Positions 52,118 to 62,400 of a DNA stretch of 64,000 bases are shown piece by piece. Both the position numbers and the translations under genes were made by a program. Numbering within the stretch: position 1 is the first letter of the stretch; each line of letters opens with the position of its first letter. Source of the DNA: Unio delphinus (taxonomy: Eukaryota > Mollusca > Bivalvia > Unionida > Unionidae). The notes below the pieces were generated by a model. The model did no database searches. It was not told the DNA's origin and saw only the letters and a program-made list of their open reading frames with translations. The DNA is taken from contig JAQISU010000167.1 of the NCBI GenBank assembly GCA_029339505.1, positions 1,395,001 through 1,459,000 of the forward strand, read 5' to 3'.

Positions 52118-54095
52118 GCATTATATGCCATCTCGACGTATCAGTCCCTAACACTAGACCTTTATTTGCTACTAAGATAAATCTCTGTATGATAAATAGA
52201 ACCAAACTAATGCATGGCATCCAAGAAAACCTAACAACTTGCTTACCTCTTACAGCAAAACAACCCGATAACTGCCTGCGTTCATTGCTCGAAAAACATG
52301 ACCCAGTCACCAAATGCAGAGTATCAATAAAAACAAAGTGTTCTCCATGGTATAACAGTGTTAGGGACCACGTTCGCACTGCTAAAACACATTGCCATAA
52401 ACCAGAGACGCTTTGGCTTTCCACCAGACTCACTATTCATAAACAAATCTATGAAACCGCTAAAGAGAACGTCACAAACATAGTCAATTTAGCCAAATTT
52501 ATCCAACTACCGTACTAAGATCACGTAGAGTTCCATCTGCAAAGATCTCTTTGATATAACTAACAAACTAATGTCAAGGAACAAATGTACACCACTTCCA
52601 ACTACCTTCTCTCCAGTAGACCTTCCGGATCTATTTGCAAATCTCTTCCGTGACAAAGTACAAACCATTAGAGATACGCTTGACAACACAATTTCAATTG
52701 ACTCGTCACCATACAGTTAAGATACAGAATTTCAGCGACATCCATTAGGAGCATTTGAACCTGTCTCTATGGATTTAGTATGGAAACTCGTGATGCAGAG
52801 TGCAACAAAGTTATGTGAACTTGATTCAATTCCCAATGTTGCCTTCACTAACTGATGGTATTAATACATCTCTCTCATCCGAAAAATTTCCATCATTTTT
52901 CAAAACTACCATAAAAAATATCTTAGAACAAGTTGTTCTGACCCATCTTGTATCTGATTGAATCCAAACAGTCTTTTTAGCAATGTACAGTCTGCATAAT
53001 GCCCTTGCCAAAAAGTACTGAAACAACTCTTCTGAAAGTATTCAATGATATTTTCTCTGATTTGACAGATCATGGTATATTACTTCACCGTCTCCAGCAT
53101 GTATTTGGCATTCAGAATGCAGCTTTACAGTGATTCAAGTCCTGCTTAGTCAACAAGACAACAAATTGTATCTGCAAATGAAATATACTCCAACCGTGTT
53201 GATGTATGTTGTGGTTTTCCACATGGGTCTGTTCTTGGACCTATTCTCTTCATTATATACACTCAGCCGCTCTTAATTGTCATAGATCATCACACGTGTT
53301 TCACAAATTGTATGCTGATGACACCCAAATATACAAGTCTAGTCAACAAACTGAAGTTGATGCTACCATCAAAGGAGTATAGAAGTGCATTTCTGATGTG
53401 ATATGTAACACGCTGCAGATGAATGACGATAAAACTGAGACCATTCTGATCACAACACAAAGACTTTCTCATTCACATCCTTTACCTCAAATAATAAATA
53501 TCAGCAACACCTATATTAAATTCACACACTTAGTACGAAATCTAGGTGTTACTCTAGACAGTACTCTCACATTGCACCAACATGTCATGAATATATGCAA
53601 GGCTGCATATCTTGAGGTGAGACGCATCAGCTGCATTCGCAAATATCTTTCAGTTGAAACACAAAATTTGTTCTATGCTACGTTTCACTGACGGACTCCT
53701 GTCCATCATACCTATACAGCCGCACGCATGTGTGCACACCAGCAAGATACTTACGCTCCTCTTCTGACAATCGGATACTCATTATTCCAACTATGAAAAC
53801 GAAGTCATATGGACAACGTTCATTTGCATACCAAGGCCCAGGAACGTGGAATGAATTACCCATTGAATTTAGACACAAAGACACAATGATCCCTTTCAAG
53901 AGTGCTCTTAAACTTTACCATTTTTTACTGTAATAACAAACTTAAAGACCTAAAAAAATTCCTACCTTAAATATTTTCAGCATGTTTAGTTCTCCAATTT
54001 CATGGTGATTGTTTTTATTTTTCTGTATTTGTATTCATATCATTATAAATGTTGTAAAGCGCTTAGAGCTTCTAAAGATTAGGCGTAATACAATG

Positions 54096-54155
<60 letters not shown>
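52118..54155 (+). mobile_element. CR1/L2-like LINE remnant, copy 2, with 3' end
   Basis: Homologous to 46600-47937 and reaches the 3' terminus. Blocks include LTIHKQIYETAKENVTN (about 52430), a YADDTQIY RT catalytic motif (about 53309), LGVTLDSTLTLHQHV (about 53550), and a C-terminal RYLRSSSDNR...GQRSFAYQGPGTWNELP segment (about 53745-53870). The 3' tail with TTGTAAAGCGCTTAGAG and an (ATT)n run at 54097-54155 is typical of this group. Many stops and a deleted RT middle show it is inactive. Confidence 0.8.
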
Positions 54156-54156
<1 letters not shown>

Positions 54157-55791
54157 GCGCTGGGGATCCAGTCCCGTAATATTATACCACAAGAGAAGAC
54201 GCGATTCCTAACCCATCTCTAGAAATACCTGACAACACGAAATTACATTTTATGTACTACAAATTAATACAGGAACGCAAGCGTGACCACAATCCATCAC
54301 TCCATTGGACTGCTGTCAAGCGTCTTTTATCGCCTCTTAATCAAATGACCTCGTTTAATTCATAAAATACGCCTAAAATTTGACATTTCTTGGCCTATAT
54401 AAAACAACAACAACAAAAAAGTGACACATCCGGGACAGAAGATGCAGTTTCTGTTCATTGGATTTCACCCTTGACGGAAAGGTGAGAGATAGCGATCGCT
54501 GATGTGCATTACCATGTGCATAAATTATTCCATGCTTAACAGACGTTTTTTTCAACTTACCTTTCCGATAAAGGTGAAATCCAAGACTTTCCGAACGCTA
54601 ACCAAAAAATTCCGTTTTCTGTTGTGATTGGAACTCTGTGTTTGGAAAAGGATTGAAAAAATTATCAAAACATTAGATAATACAAATGCTCAGAAAAGAG
54701 CTAGTTATGATAGAAAGTTTGAAGTTATTATATATTTAAAATCACTTTAATTAAACCCTCAAAAAAGTTTGCTCGATTTTGTATAGCATACCGGAAGTCA
54801 TAGTACATGTAATTTAAGTGGCTATCCTTTAAGTGTTGTGCACGTTCGTAGATCCGGTAATTGAGAGATGAGTTTAGAAACGAAATTTTAAGAGTACATT
54901 AGATGTGCAGGTTAGATGAAAAAGTTGTTATTAAAGGACTAAGACAATTATCAGTTTAAATGCTACAACATATGAAATAAAGACTACATATGCTGTTGAA
55001 ACAGGTAACATTGATGTCAAAGGCATTAAACTGATAATCTCAAATTCAGTATATCTGATCAATTAGTTTCACGATCCTATTACTAATAATTAGAGCCAAC
55101 ACTATAACATATGTTTCACATAAGAAAAATAGGAAAGTTCTGAAAACAATATATTTTAAAACAACACTGAATATTTGGAAATGAAATATATAATGATTAC
55201 AAGTGTGTAAGTAGTGAAAAAACAAGATTTAGAGACCACACAGAAACAATTTCAAGCAATAAGAGATAAGAAAATGCAAGGGGTGATGCTTAGACCGATA
55301 AATCAACCCAACACCTACAGTGATACTGAATGAAGCTTTAGTGGCTGATCTCATCTTTTCAATCAAAATGTGCTAATGTTTTCAGACATTTTCGTCTGCA
55401 CACATCGGTGTACATTTTATACCTTTACTAGTATATATCACGCCCGTTGAGCTACCGTCGGTTGATGGTTTCTTTGGGCGATATGTGCATACTACTTCCG
55501 GATTGACGACATGTAAATCCAACTGGAATACTGTCACGAACTACATTTAGTTAAATACATAAGATATGGGAGGGTGAATGTTTGGAATGGGTGATAATCA
55601 CTCAAGATACAAAGACAAACAACGACGCACACTCACACATCCCCACTAACACAGCCACTCGTGATGAGGACTGAAACAAAATATAAATTGGTTTAAGACA
55701 ACCTATGTAGCTTAATTAATGGCACAGTTATATCGTTACACTAAATTGAGAACTCATAAAAGTAATTTTTTACCCAAATATTCCTCAGTTT

Positions 55792-55879
<88 letters not shown>

Positions 55880-56585
55880 CACAACTGAACACTATTCACT
55901 GTTACGATTTTTCTCTTCCCTGCTAATATTTCCCATATTTGCCCTCCACCGGCAGAAAACGCTCAGTAGGGTCCTATTGAGACGTCCTCATCCACACACT
56001 TCCATTCTATCCTTCACTGGCCAAAGCGCTCGGCGAGTTCTTTGGGGTCACACACATCCTTCCTGCACTTTGAATCCACCCTTCTCCGGTAAAACTTGGC
56101 GAGAGTTATTGGGTCACCGCCCCGCCCCTGCTGGCCTGCATCCACTCTCCCACTTCTATCTCTGAATGACTGCTTTATATTCTCATAATACTCGATGTAC
56201 GTATGATAGATTGATTTCCGCGCATTAGCGGTATCTTGCAGGAACACACGTTTTTAGTTTGATTTGCATGCAGAAAAATTGCACTTTTTTAACAGGCGAT
56301 ATCAAACCTACATATCATCTATCAAGGTCGACATGGATTTGTTGATTTGATTTATGGGACTAATTGATGCTAAGGCCAGAAGCAAGACACTTGGATATTG
56401 GGGTGGGGGGTGGAGTGGGCGGTGGGGGGAACAAAAATACTTCTTTAATTTATAGAATAAGAATTATGCTAATAAGATCATGTCAAAGCTGATAGATGAA
56501 TTTAAACATGAAAACACGTATATAAAATAATTTTTAAAAAAGCAACTGAAACACAAAAATTAATTAATAACTTTATCGTGTATTG

Positions 56586-56667
<82 letters not shown>

Positions 56668-56999
56668 TTTGGATCATATATTAATCTCGTAATGCTTAAA
56701 AATATTACCAACAAGTTTTGGCTAAATGTATAAAAAGCGTAGCAATTTTTACTAAAAAGTTGAAAGTTGATAAAATTTGAAAAGGTTTTATTTGTATCAA
56801 AACGGTATAATCAAATGTGTAAGGTGACAAAATTTGTGTGTAAAAGATTGGACTGAAAGCTATTCATTATAATAAAAGAAATAGTTGCATAGATTGAAAA
56901 CCACATTTTTATATTTTATGTAAACAATGAATAACCTAATTGGAGATGAAAATGTAGCAATTCAAGAAGAGAAGAATCATTTTGTAGAAAGTTATAATG
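54156..56999. other. Non-coding DNA with AT microsatellites and a diverged minisatellite
   Basis: No gene supported. (AT)n runs lie at 55792-55878 and 56589-56663. At about 55948-56130, three diverged units of roughly 60 bases (CCGG.AAAACG.T.GG.GAG type) are present. The remainder is featureless AT-rich sequence. Confidence 0.55.
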
Positions 57000-57001
57000 A
57001 G

Positions 57002-57254
57002 CAGCAGAGAGGGTGTATCGGACAACATTTTTAGACAAGTTTTCACTGAAATCACGCTTAAAATCAATGAAACCAATGACATCAGACCCCAAAGTCAATG
57101 ACATCAGGTCTCAAATATGTGTGTGTTTCATGGATTAGGTCCAAAAAAAAAATATGAAAAAATCAATGAAATTAATGAAATCAAAAACTTTTCAACTATT
57201 ACATTTTTTGGGAAAAAGGGACTACAACATCGTTGTCACTCACCCTCTCTGCTG
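57002..57254. repeat. Inverted repeat at left edge of the element
   Basis: CAGCAGAGAGGGTG at 57002-57015 is exactly complementary to 57241-57254. The similarity extends imperfectly inward (ACAAC blocks) to about 35 bases. It sits just outside the ATPase stop, where the element's terminus is expected. It may be part of a terminal repeat or hairpin. Confidence 0.45.
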
Positions 57255-57274
57255 TTGGAACTTTCAGTTCAGGG

Positions 57275-57946
57275 TTAACCGAATATTTGATCCAGTCCGA
57301 TACGATATCGTGTTCGAGGGTCATGTAAATTTATTGTTACAAATCCGTGGGGGGTAGACTGAGCATGACTAAAGAAATTTCTAAATTGATTGAAGTCCAT
57401 ATCAGAACACCATGTCTGCCAAATATTTCGTAGCGTATGTGTATCAACGCCGTTGAATACAGCAAGCATATTACAGTTATCTCTAATCACTTTTGGAATC
57501 TGAGTGTAGCGTTGAGTGACATAGATCACATCAGTGTTTTTATGCCTGCCTCTGGAAAATATTCTAGCAGGATTTTTTTGATTATCTAACATGACATCGT
57601 CGTATACAACTAAATTGTTGATACTTCCATCGAGGTCATTCACGGATGGCGCCTCGTCAATATCGGTTATAAATTCAATAACATCCTCGCCGGCAATCTC
57701 TGAAGCGTTTTCATTAAAATCTTTTAGCACTTCATAGCATCGTTGGTCGTCTACGCTAGGGGCAATTAAATACAACTTATCCCACTTCATCCATCTCATT
57801 ATTAAATTGAGCAACAATTGCGTTTTACCGGATCCAGATGGCCCGATTATAATTGCGCGGATAGAGTTTGGTAGCGCTGCATGATGCTTCACTGGTTCTC
57901 TTGTTTTAGTCGCTGAAAAATCAATTATATTCATATCTCTATACAT
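57275..57946 (-). CDS. A32-like genome-packaging ATPase, 223 aa
   Basis: Intact. Walker A GPSGSGKT (residues 35-42) and Walker B LVVYDDVM (112-119), followed by VIYVTQRYTQIPKVIRDN, the expected sensor/arginine region, and a C-terminal PHGFVTINLHDPR block equivalent to YLLADLKP in the ATPase at 4590. Packages DNA into virions in related viruses. The first Met (57946) is 5 bases from the divergent start of the zinc-ribbon ORF; a second Met at residue 5 is an alternative. Family length is typical. Similarity to the other ATPase in this window is limited to the core motifs. Confidence 0.92.
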   Translation of the reverse strand: MYRDMNIIDFSATKTREPVKHHAALPNSIRAIIIGPSGSGKTQLLLNLIMRWMKWDKLYLIAPSVDDQRCYEVLKDFNENASEIAGEDVIEFITDIDEAPSVNDLDGSINNLVVYDDVMLDNQKNPARIFSRGRHKNTDVIYVTQRYTQIPKVIRDNCNMLAVFNGVDTHTLRNIWQTWCSDMDFNQFRNFFSHAQSTPHGFVTINLHDPRTRYRIGLDQIFG

Positions 57947-57951
57947 AAATT

Positions 57952-58149
57952 ATGGATCTATATTGCGTGAAGTGTAAGGCGCGTACTGGCACAGATGACT
58001 TGACGACGATTACAACTAAAAATAACCGATCAGCGCTTTCTGGTAAATGCGTACAATGTAGTACAAAGAAATTTAGATTTGTTTCTAAACCCAAGGAACT
58101 CAAGGAACCTTTAAAAAAAAACGAGGAGGTGATATCGCAGCCAAATTAG
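57952..58149 (+). CDS. Zinc-ribbon (DUF5679-like) ORF, 65 aa, N-terminal part of a PLA2 fusion
   Basis: MDLYCVKCKARTG with a second pair CVQC about 25 residues later and the RSALSGKCVQCSTKKFRF segment form a small zinc ribbon like DUF5679 proteins of large DNA viruses. From memory, animal virus-like elements carry this ribbon joined directly to a PLA2 domain. Here the frame ends at 58149, while the PLA2 domain lies in the -1 frame, entered at the A-rich site 58116-58122. After that site the zero frame adds only EEVISQPN. A divergent start with the ATPase is 5 bases away. Confidence 0.7.
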   Translation: MDLYCVKCKARTGTDDLTTITTKNNRSALSGKCVQCSTKKFRFVSKPKELKEPLKKNEEVISQPN

Positions 58150-58481
58150 CAAAACTCCCTGGAACCCCATGGGCAAAATACCCCGGAGAAAAACACCTTC
58201 CAGGGTATAGTTATTGTGGACCGGGAACAAGACTTGATATCAGACTCAATGATCAAAATCAGCCCCGACCCGGTGAGGAACCAATAAACGCTATTGATAA
58301 GGCCTGTCACCTTCATGATGTTGCTTATAAAAGCAGCAATTTGCAACACAGGCATCTAGCAGATGTGAAATTAATTCATGCGTTGAATGCCATTCCTGAT
58401 AAATCCTTCAAAGAAAAATTGGCTTCATTTTTGATAAAATCGGCTATGAAAAGTAAATTGATGTTAGGTGCTGGTAATTAA
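58089..58481 (+). CDS. Phospholipase A2 domain, open in -1 frame relative to zinc ribbon
   Basis: Parvovirus VP1-type PLA2: YCGPGT calcium-binding loop (about 58212-58229) and AIDKACHLHDVAY catalytic helix (about 58289-58327) with the His-Asp pair and the Tyr intact. Such domains breach endosomal membranes during parvovirus entry; the role here is inferred. The open frame (58089-58481) has no ATG before the domain, so translation must come from the upstream ORF. It ends 7 bases before the integrase ATG. The listed start is the limit of the open frame, not a start codon. Confidence 0.82.
   Translation, partial: TQGTQGTFKKKRGGDIAAKLAKLPGTPWAKYPGEKHLPGYSYCGPGTRLDIRLNDQNQPRPGEEPINAIDKACHLHDVAYKSSNLQHRHLADVKLIHALNAIPDKSFKEKLASFLIKSAMKSKLMLGAGN
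58116..58122 (+). promoter_or_regulatory. Candidate -1 ribosomal frameshift site A AAA AAC
   Basis: In the zero frame of the zinc-ribbon ORF the codons read AAA AAA AAC, giving the canonical slippery heptamer A AAA AAC at 58116-58122. A -1 slip enters the PLA2 frame with RGGDIAAKL. A one-base error or mutation in the surrounding A9 run would give the same appearance. Confidence 0.45.
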
Positions 58482-58488
58482 TAACAAC

Positions 58489-59451
58489 ATGGAATCTATT
58501 TATTATTCCCCAAGAGGATACTGGAAGGGTAACGCTGCAATCAGTAAACTCGCTAGCGCCGCAAAAGTGAAAAAAACCACTGCGGCTCATTGGTTATCCA
58601 AACAGGCATTATGGCAAATTTATCTACCACCGCCTAAACAAATTCAATTCTCTCATTTTGATGTGACCTTTCCTAATGAAGTTCATCAGGCTGATCTATT
58701 ATTTCTGCCACATGATCGTGGTTACAAATACGCATTAACCGTAGTTGATATTGCAAGTCGATACAAAGAAGCAGAACCGTTAAAAACAAAATCAGCCACT
58801 GAAGTGGCTTCTGCATTTGAAAGGATTTATCGAAGGAGTCCTCTGCACTGGCCAAATCTGTTACAAGTTGACCCGGGCAAGGAATTTCAGGGTGTAGTGT
58901 TATCTACAATGAAATATCACAATGTCGCTATCAGACGAGGGCATACTGCACTGCATCGTGATCAGGCCATTGTAGAACGGTTTAATAAAACCCTTGCTGA
59001 GCGGTTATTTGGATATCAATATGCAAAAGAATTCATCCAAGAAAAAAGATCCCGTGAATGGGTTAAAAGGTTACCAGCTGTGATTACTGCACTGAATAAC
59101 GAGATTACTAGAACCATCAACATGAAACCTATCAACGCGATTAAAAAGAAGTCGATACCTGAAAAACCACAAAAAGATTTCCCTAGAAACGCTAGCGTTT
59201 CCCAACCAATTCTTGGTAGTAATGTCATTGTGAGGTACTTATACGAACCAGGAGAGCTTGAAGGAGATAGAAAAAGGGCTACTGATCCTATTTGGAGCAT
59301 CACTACGCATAAGATATCTAGTATAACACGATCTACGGGTAGACCTCCAATCTATAAACTGGATTCAAATGCCCCTCAGCGTGGGTTTACTAGACAACAA
59401 CTACAAGTAATTCCTGACGATACTCAATTGCCACCCCATGGTCTTAACTAG
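58489..59451 (+). CDS. int: DDE (retrovirus-type) integrase, 320 aa
   Basis: Intact. The N-terminal helical region (IYYSPRGYWKGNAAISKL, AAHWLSKQALWQIYLPP) resembles the integrase at 7817. The rve core has D69 (VHQADLLFL), D128 (LQVDPGKEF) and E163 (IVERFNKTL), the same D-x34-E spacing. The C-terminal 90 residues include a VIVRYLYEPG...SITRSTGRPPIYKL segment that may be an SH3/chromo-like DNA-binding tail. I use the ATG at 58489; the frame is open from 58468 without another ATG. Its stop overlaps the 3' end of the opposite-strand polymerase gene by eight bases. Confidence 0.92.
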   Translation: MESIYYSPRGYWKGNAAISKLASAAKVKKTTAAHWLSKQALWQIYLPPPKQIQFSHFDVTFPNEVHQADLLFLPHDRGYKYALTVVDIASRYKEAEPLKTKSATEVASAFERIYRRSPLHWPNLLQVDPGKEFQGVVLSTMKYHNVAIRRGHTALHRDQAIVERFNKTLAERLFGYQYAKEFIQEKRSREWVKRLPAVITALNNEITRTINMKPINAIKKKSIPEKPQKDFPRNASVSQPILGSNVIVRYLYEPGELEGDRKRATDPIWSITTHKISSITRSTGRPPIYKLDSNAPQRGFTRQQLQVIPDDTQLPPHGLN

Positions 59452-62400
59452 CACCCTTGCGTCTATTGCACTCAAGACAAGTCAACATCACATTATTTCT
59501 GACATGACCGAGATTGTTATTTTTTCTGTCTACAGTGAATTGGCGAGGATCCTTATCCGAATACTGCCAACGCATTATACAATTGCAACTTGCGCAGTGA
59601 TTATTCTGTTGTTTCTTCAAAGTGATTATTAATTCAGCATCAATATCGAATTCTCGTTGTTTTTTTTTGTCCTGTTGTTTGTAACCGGAGAGTTTTTTAT
59701 CAATAATATCATTATCATCACCAATGATTTCATCATCTCCACCAATGATTTCATCATCGAAGACAATTCTTCGAAGTTGATTTATTTTTCGTACTCTAGA
59801 CACTGCGAGATAGACTAAATTCGACCATTCTATGCGATTATCTACCATCCAAAGAGTTGTATCCGATATAGTCAATCCCTGTGAAGAGTGTATTGTTGCT
59901 GCATAACCTAGCGTCCACGGGGATTTATTAGCACGCAATGCATCTTCAACAACATTGATATCAACCAGCACAATATCATTTAATACTAAATTCTGTTTTT
60001 GACTTTGTCCTGGAATATCAACTTCAATATTCTGTTTTCGCGTATCCGATGGCCTATAACATAACGGTACTGGAAGTGTTGCAAATTTTTGTTTATGCAA
60101 TTCAAATAACTTCATCTGAAGTGTGTCCCTGACTATTTTTCTACTTGCAATGATTAAATCATTTGGTCTCCACATTTCCCTAAACTCGTTCATGGGAGTT
60201 TCCGAAATTATTTCACGGGTTATTTCACACTGGATTCTATCCGGTTGCAATCTAATTAGTTTCTTCAATTCTTTTAATTCATGATCAAGTGATCTATGAT
60301 CAGTATCAATTTCTTCATAATAGTCTACAAAACCCTTTAGCCATTCATGGGGAGATGCACCGACAAATGGTGGAGGTTGGCCGTGATCACCGCACATAAC
60401 GACTTTTGTATTCTTCAATAACAACCACTCAAGAAATATTTTTAAGACATCTTCTGACACTGTGTCTATTTCATCCCACATGATGAATTCAGGAATAAAT
60501 TTCTCTCCCATGCGCTCAGGAGTCCATTTATCTCCCTTCCATCGGAAAAAGCTGTGATAAGTGCAAGCATTTACCCCTCTCTGTATCATTTCTCTTGCAA
60601 GTCTATGAGTTGGTGTTAGCACAATCATGTTAGAAACACTAGCGTTTCTACGGAATAACTCAATTACCCGGGTTGTTTTTCCTGACCCACCACAGCCGTT
60701 TAAATAAACTGTTTTATATCTACAGATTGGATCAGAAATCGGTGGTGCACTAGAAAATTCTGAACACTGATTGCTTTCTAAGTAATTATTTTCAATGGTA
60801 ACATCTGCTGATTGAATATAATCATGAATCATTTCTTTTTTAATTCTCCATGATCCCCATTTCTCGTTGCCAGTAGCCTTAAAATCAGCCATTTTGCTAT
60901 TTATGTAAAATGAATCAGTGGCAACTCTAACTGCGGTGGTAGGAAATTTATTGATCATCGAAAACAGATTAATAGAAGAATAACCGAGCATAGAAGCTCT
61001 CAAATGTGTGTACTGCGGATGGTATCCATCATTGTAGGTAACAATTGTACCCAATTTGGTTCCATCGGACATAAATGCGTCCTTACGATTGACATATAGG
61101 CCCTTATTCGTTAAATCCGCCATTACAAAATCGTATTCAGCGTTGTCTATAATCAATCGTGAAGAATATTTCGTATTATCATCTTTGCCACCTTGGGTAA
61201 ATTTACCGATTATTCTTCGTCCAAGATTTTTTGCTTCATTGTTTCTGATTTCAAATAACTGTCTGGACCAATCCATGATTTGTTGTTCATTAAAATCAGG
61301 AAACAGTTTTCGCTCTTCGCTAATTATTTTTTCTAGATCAGGTTGTGGTAACCAGACTGATTTCTGTGCTCGATAGGATATAATTGCTTCACTGACAATT
61401 AATGATTTTAACATCTTACAATCAAGCATATATCTCAATAGCACTATTGGCATCCAGTGTTTTTCAGACATGTGTTTACCAATCCAAAGATAACTACACG
61501 GATGAAGTCCTGCAGCCATTTCAAATGATACTACACAAGCGAATCCGGTTAAATCAAAATCAGGAAGTGGTCCATTAATAGCAACACGGGTCATTTCGTG
61601 TGTAGGGTGTCCAAATCGTTTGAAATATTTCTCGCATTCTCCATACCCAAGAAAACTTCCTGGATAACACGCAATCATATCAACTGAAATAACGGAATCA
61701 GAGGTGTATTTTGTGTTCCATAATCCGCCGTGGCTGTATTCAAGACAGGACAATTTGACATCTGATAAAAACTCACTTCGTGTTGGTTTCCACGCGTTTT
61801 TCTTTCTAGCAAAATGTGCTGCAATGGATGGTACTGTGAAACAGTTTGCTAATAATTGATCGTCTTCTTCTCCGTCCTCAGAAAACTCACTAGCTAGTTG
61901 TTTCATTTGATTCTGCAGTTCTTCAGTACGGTATAATTCTCCGTTGGGTCTTACAAACTGATCAAATCTGCATTCTTCGTCTGAATTACTATGAAATAGC
62001 CACGCTGACACAGGATCGTTTTTACTCAAATGGTAAATAGCATCAAATAATTTCTGCTCGGTAAAACATTCTTCAGGTCCCAACCCTGCTGGGGATAGAT
62101 ATTTTACGGTTCTATCCCGTGGAAATATTGTTACTGCAGATGACCACGCGTGCGCGTTATGATCAATAATTTCAATGGGGGTTCCTTTTGATTGATATTT
62201 CGATTCGTATAATACTTCACCGGTGATTGTTCTTACCGATATTGGAAATCTTAATGATGTTTCTAATTTGGCTATATCCTGAATTGTTGCTCCATGCTCT
62301 TTTACCGTGAACTCCCACTCGGTTATTTTTTTTCGTCTTAGATCAGTGAGTTTATTCCCCCGGGATGCATTTGTGAAGTGTTCTATTATTCGTTCTGCTA

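Noticed and set aside
56928..57038. 36-codon ORF MNNLIGDENV at the left edge of the right-hand element
   Set aside because: It is short, has no recognised motif and overlaps the inverted repeat. It could be chance.
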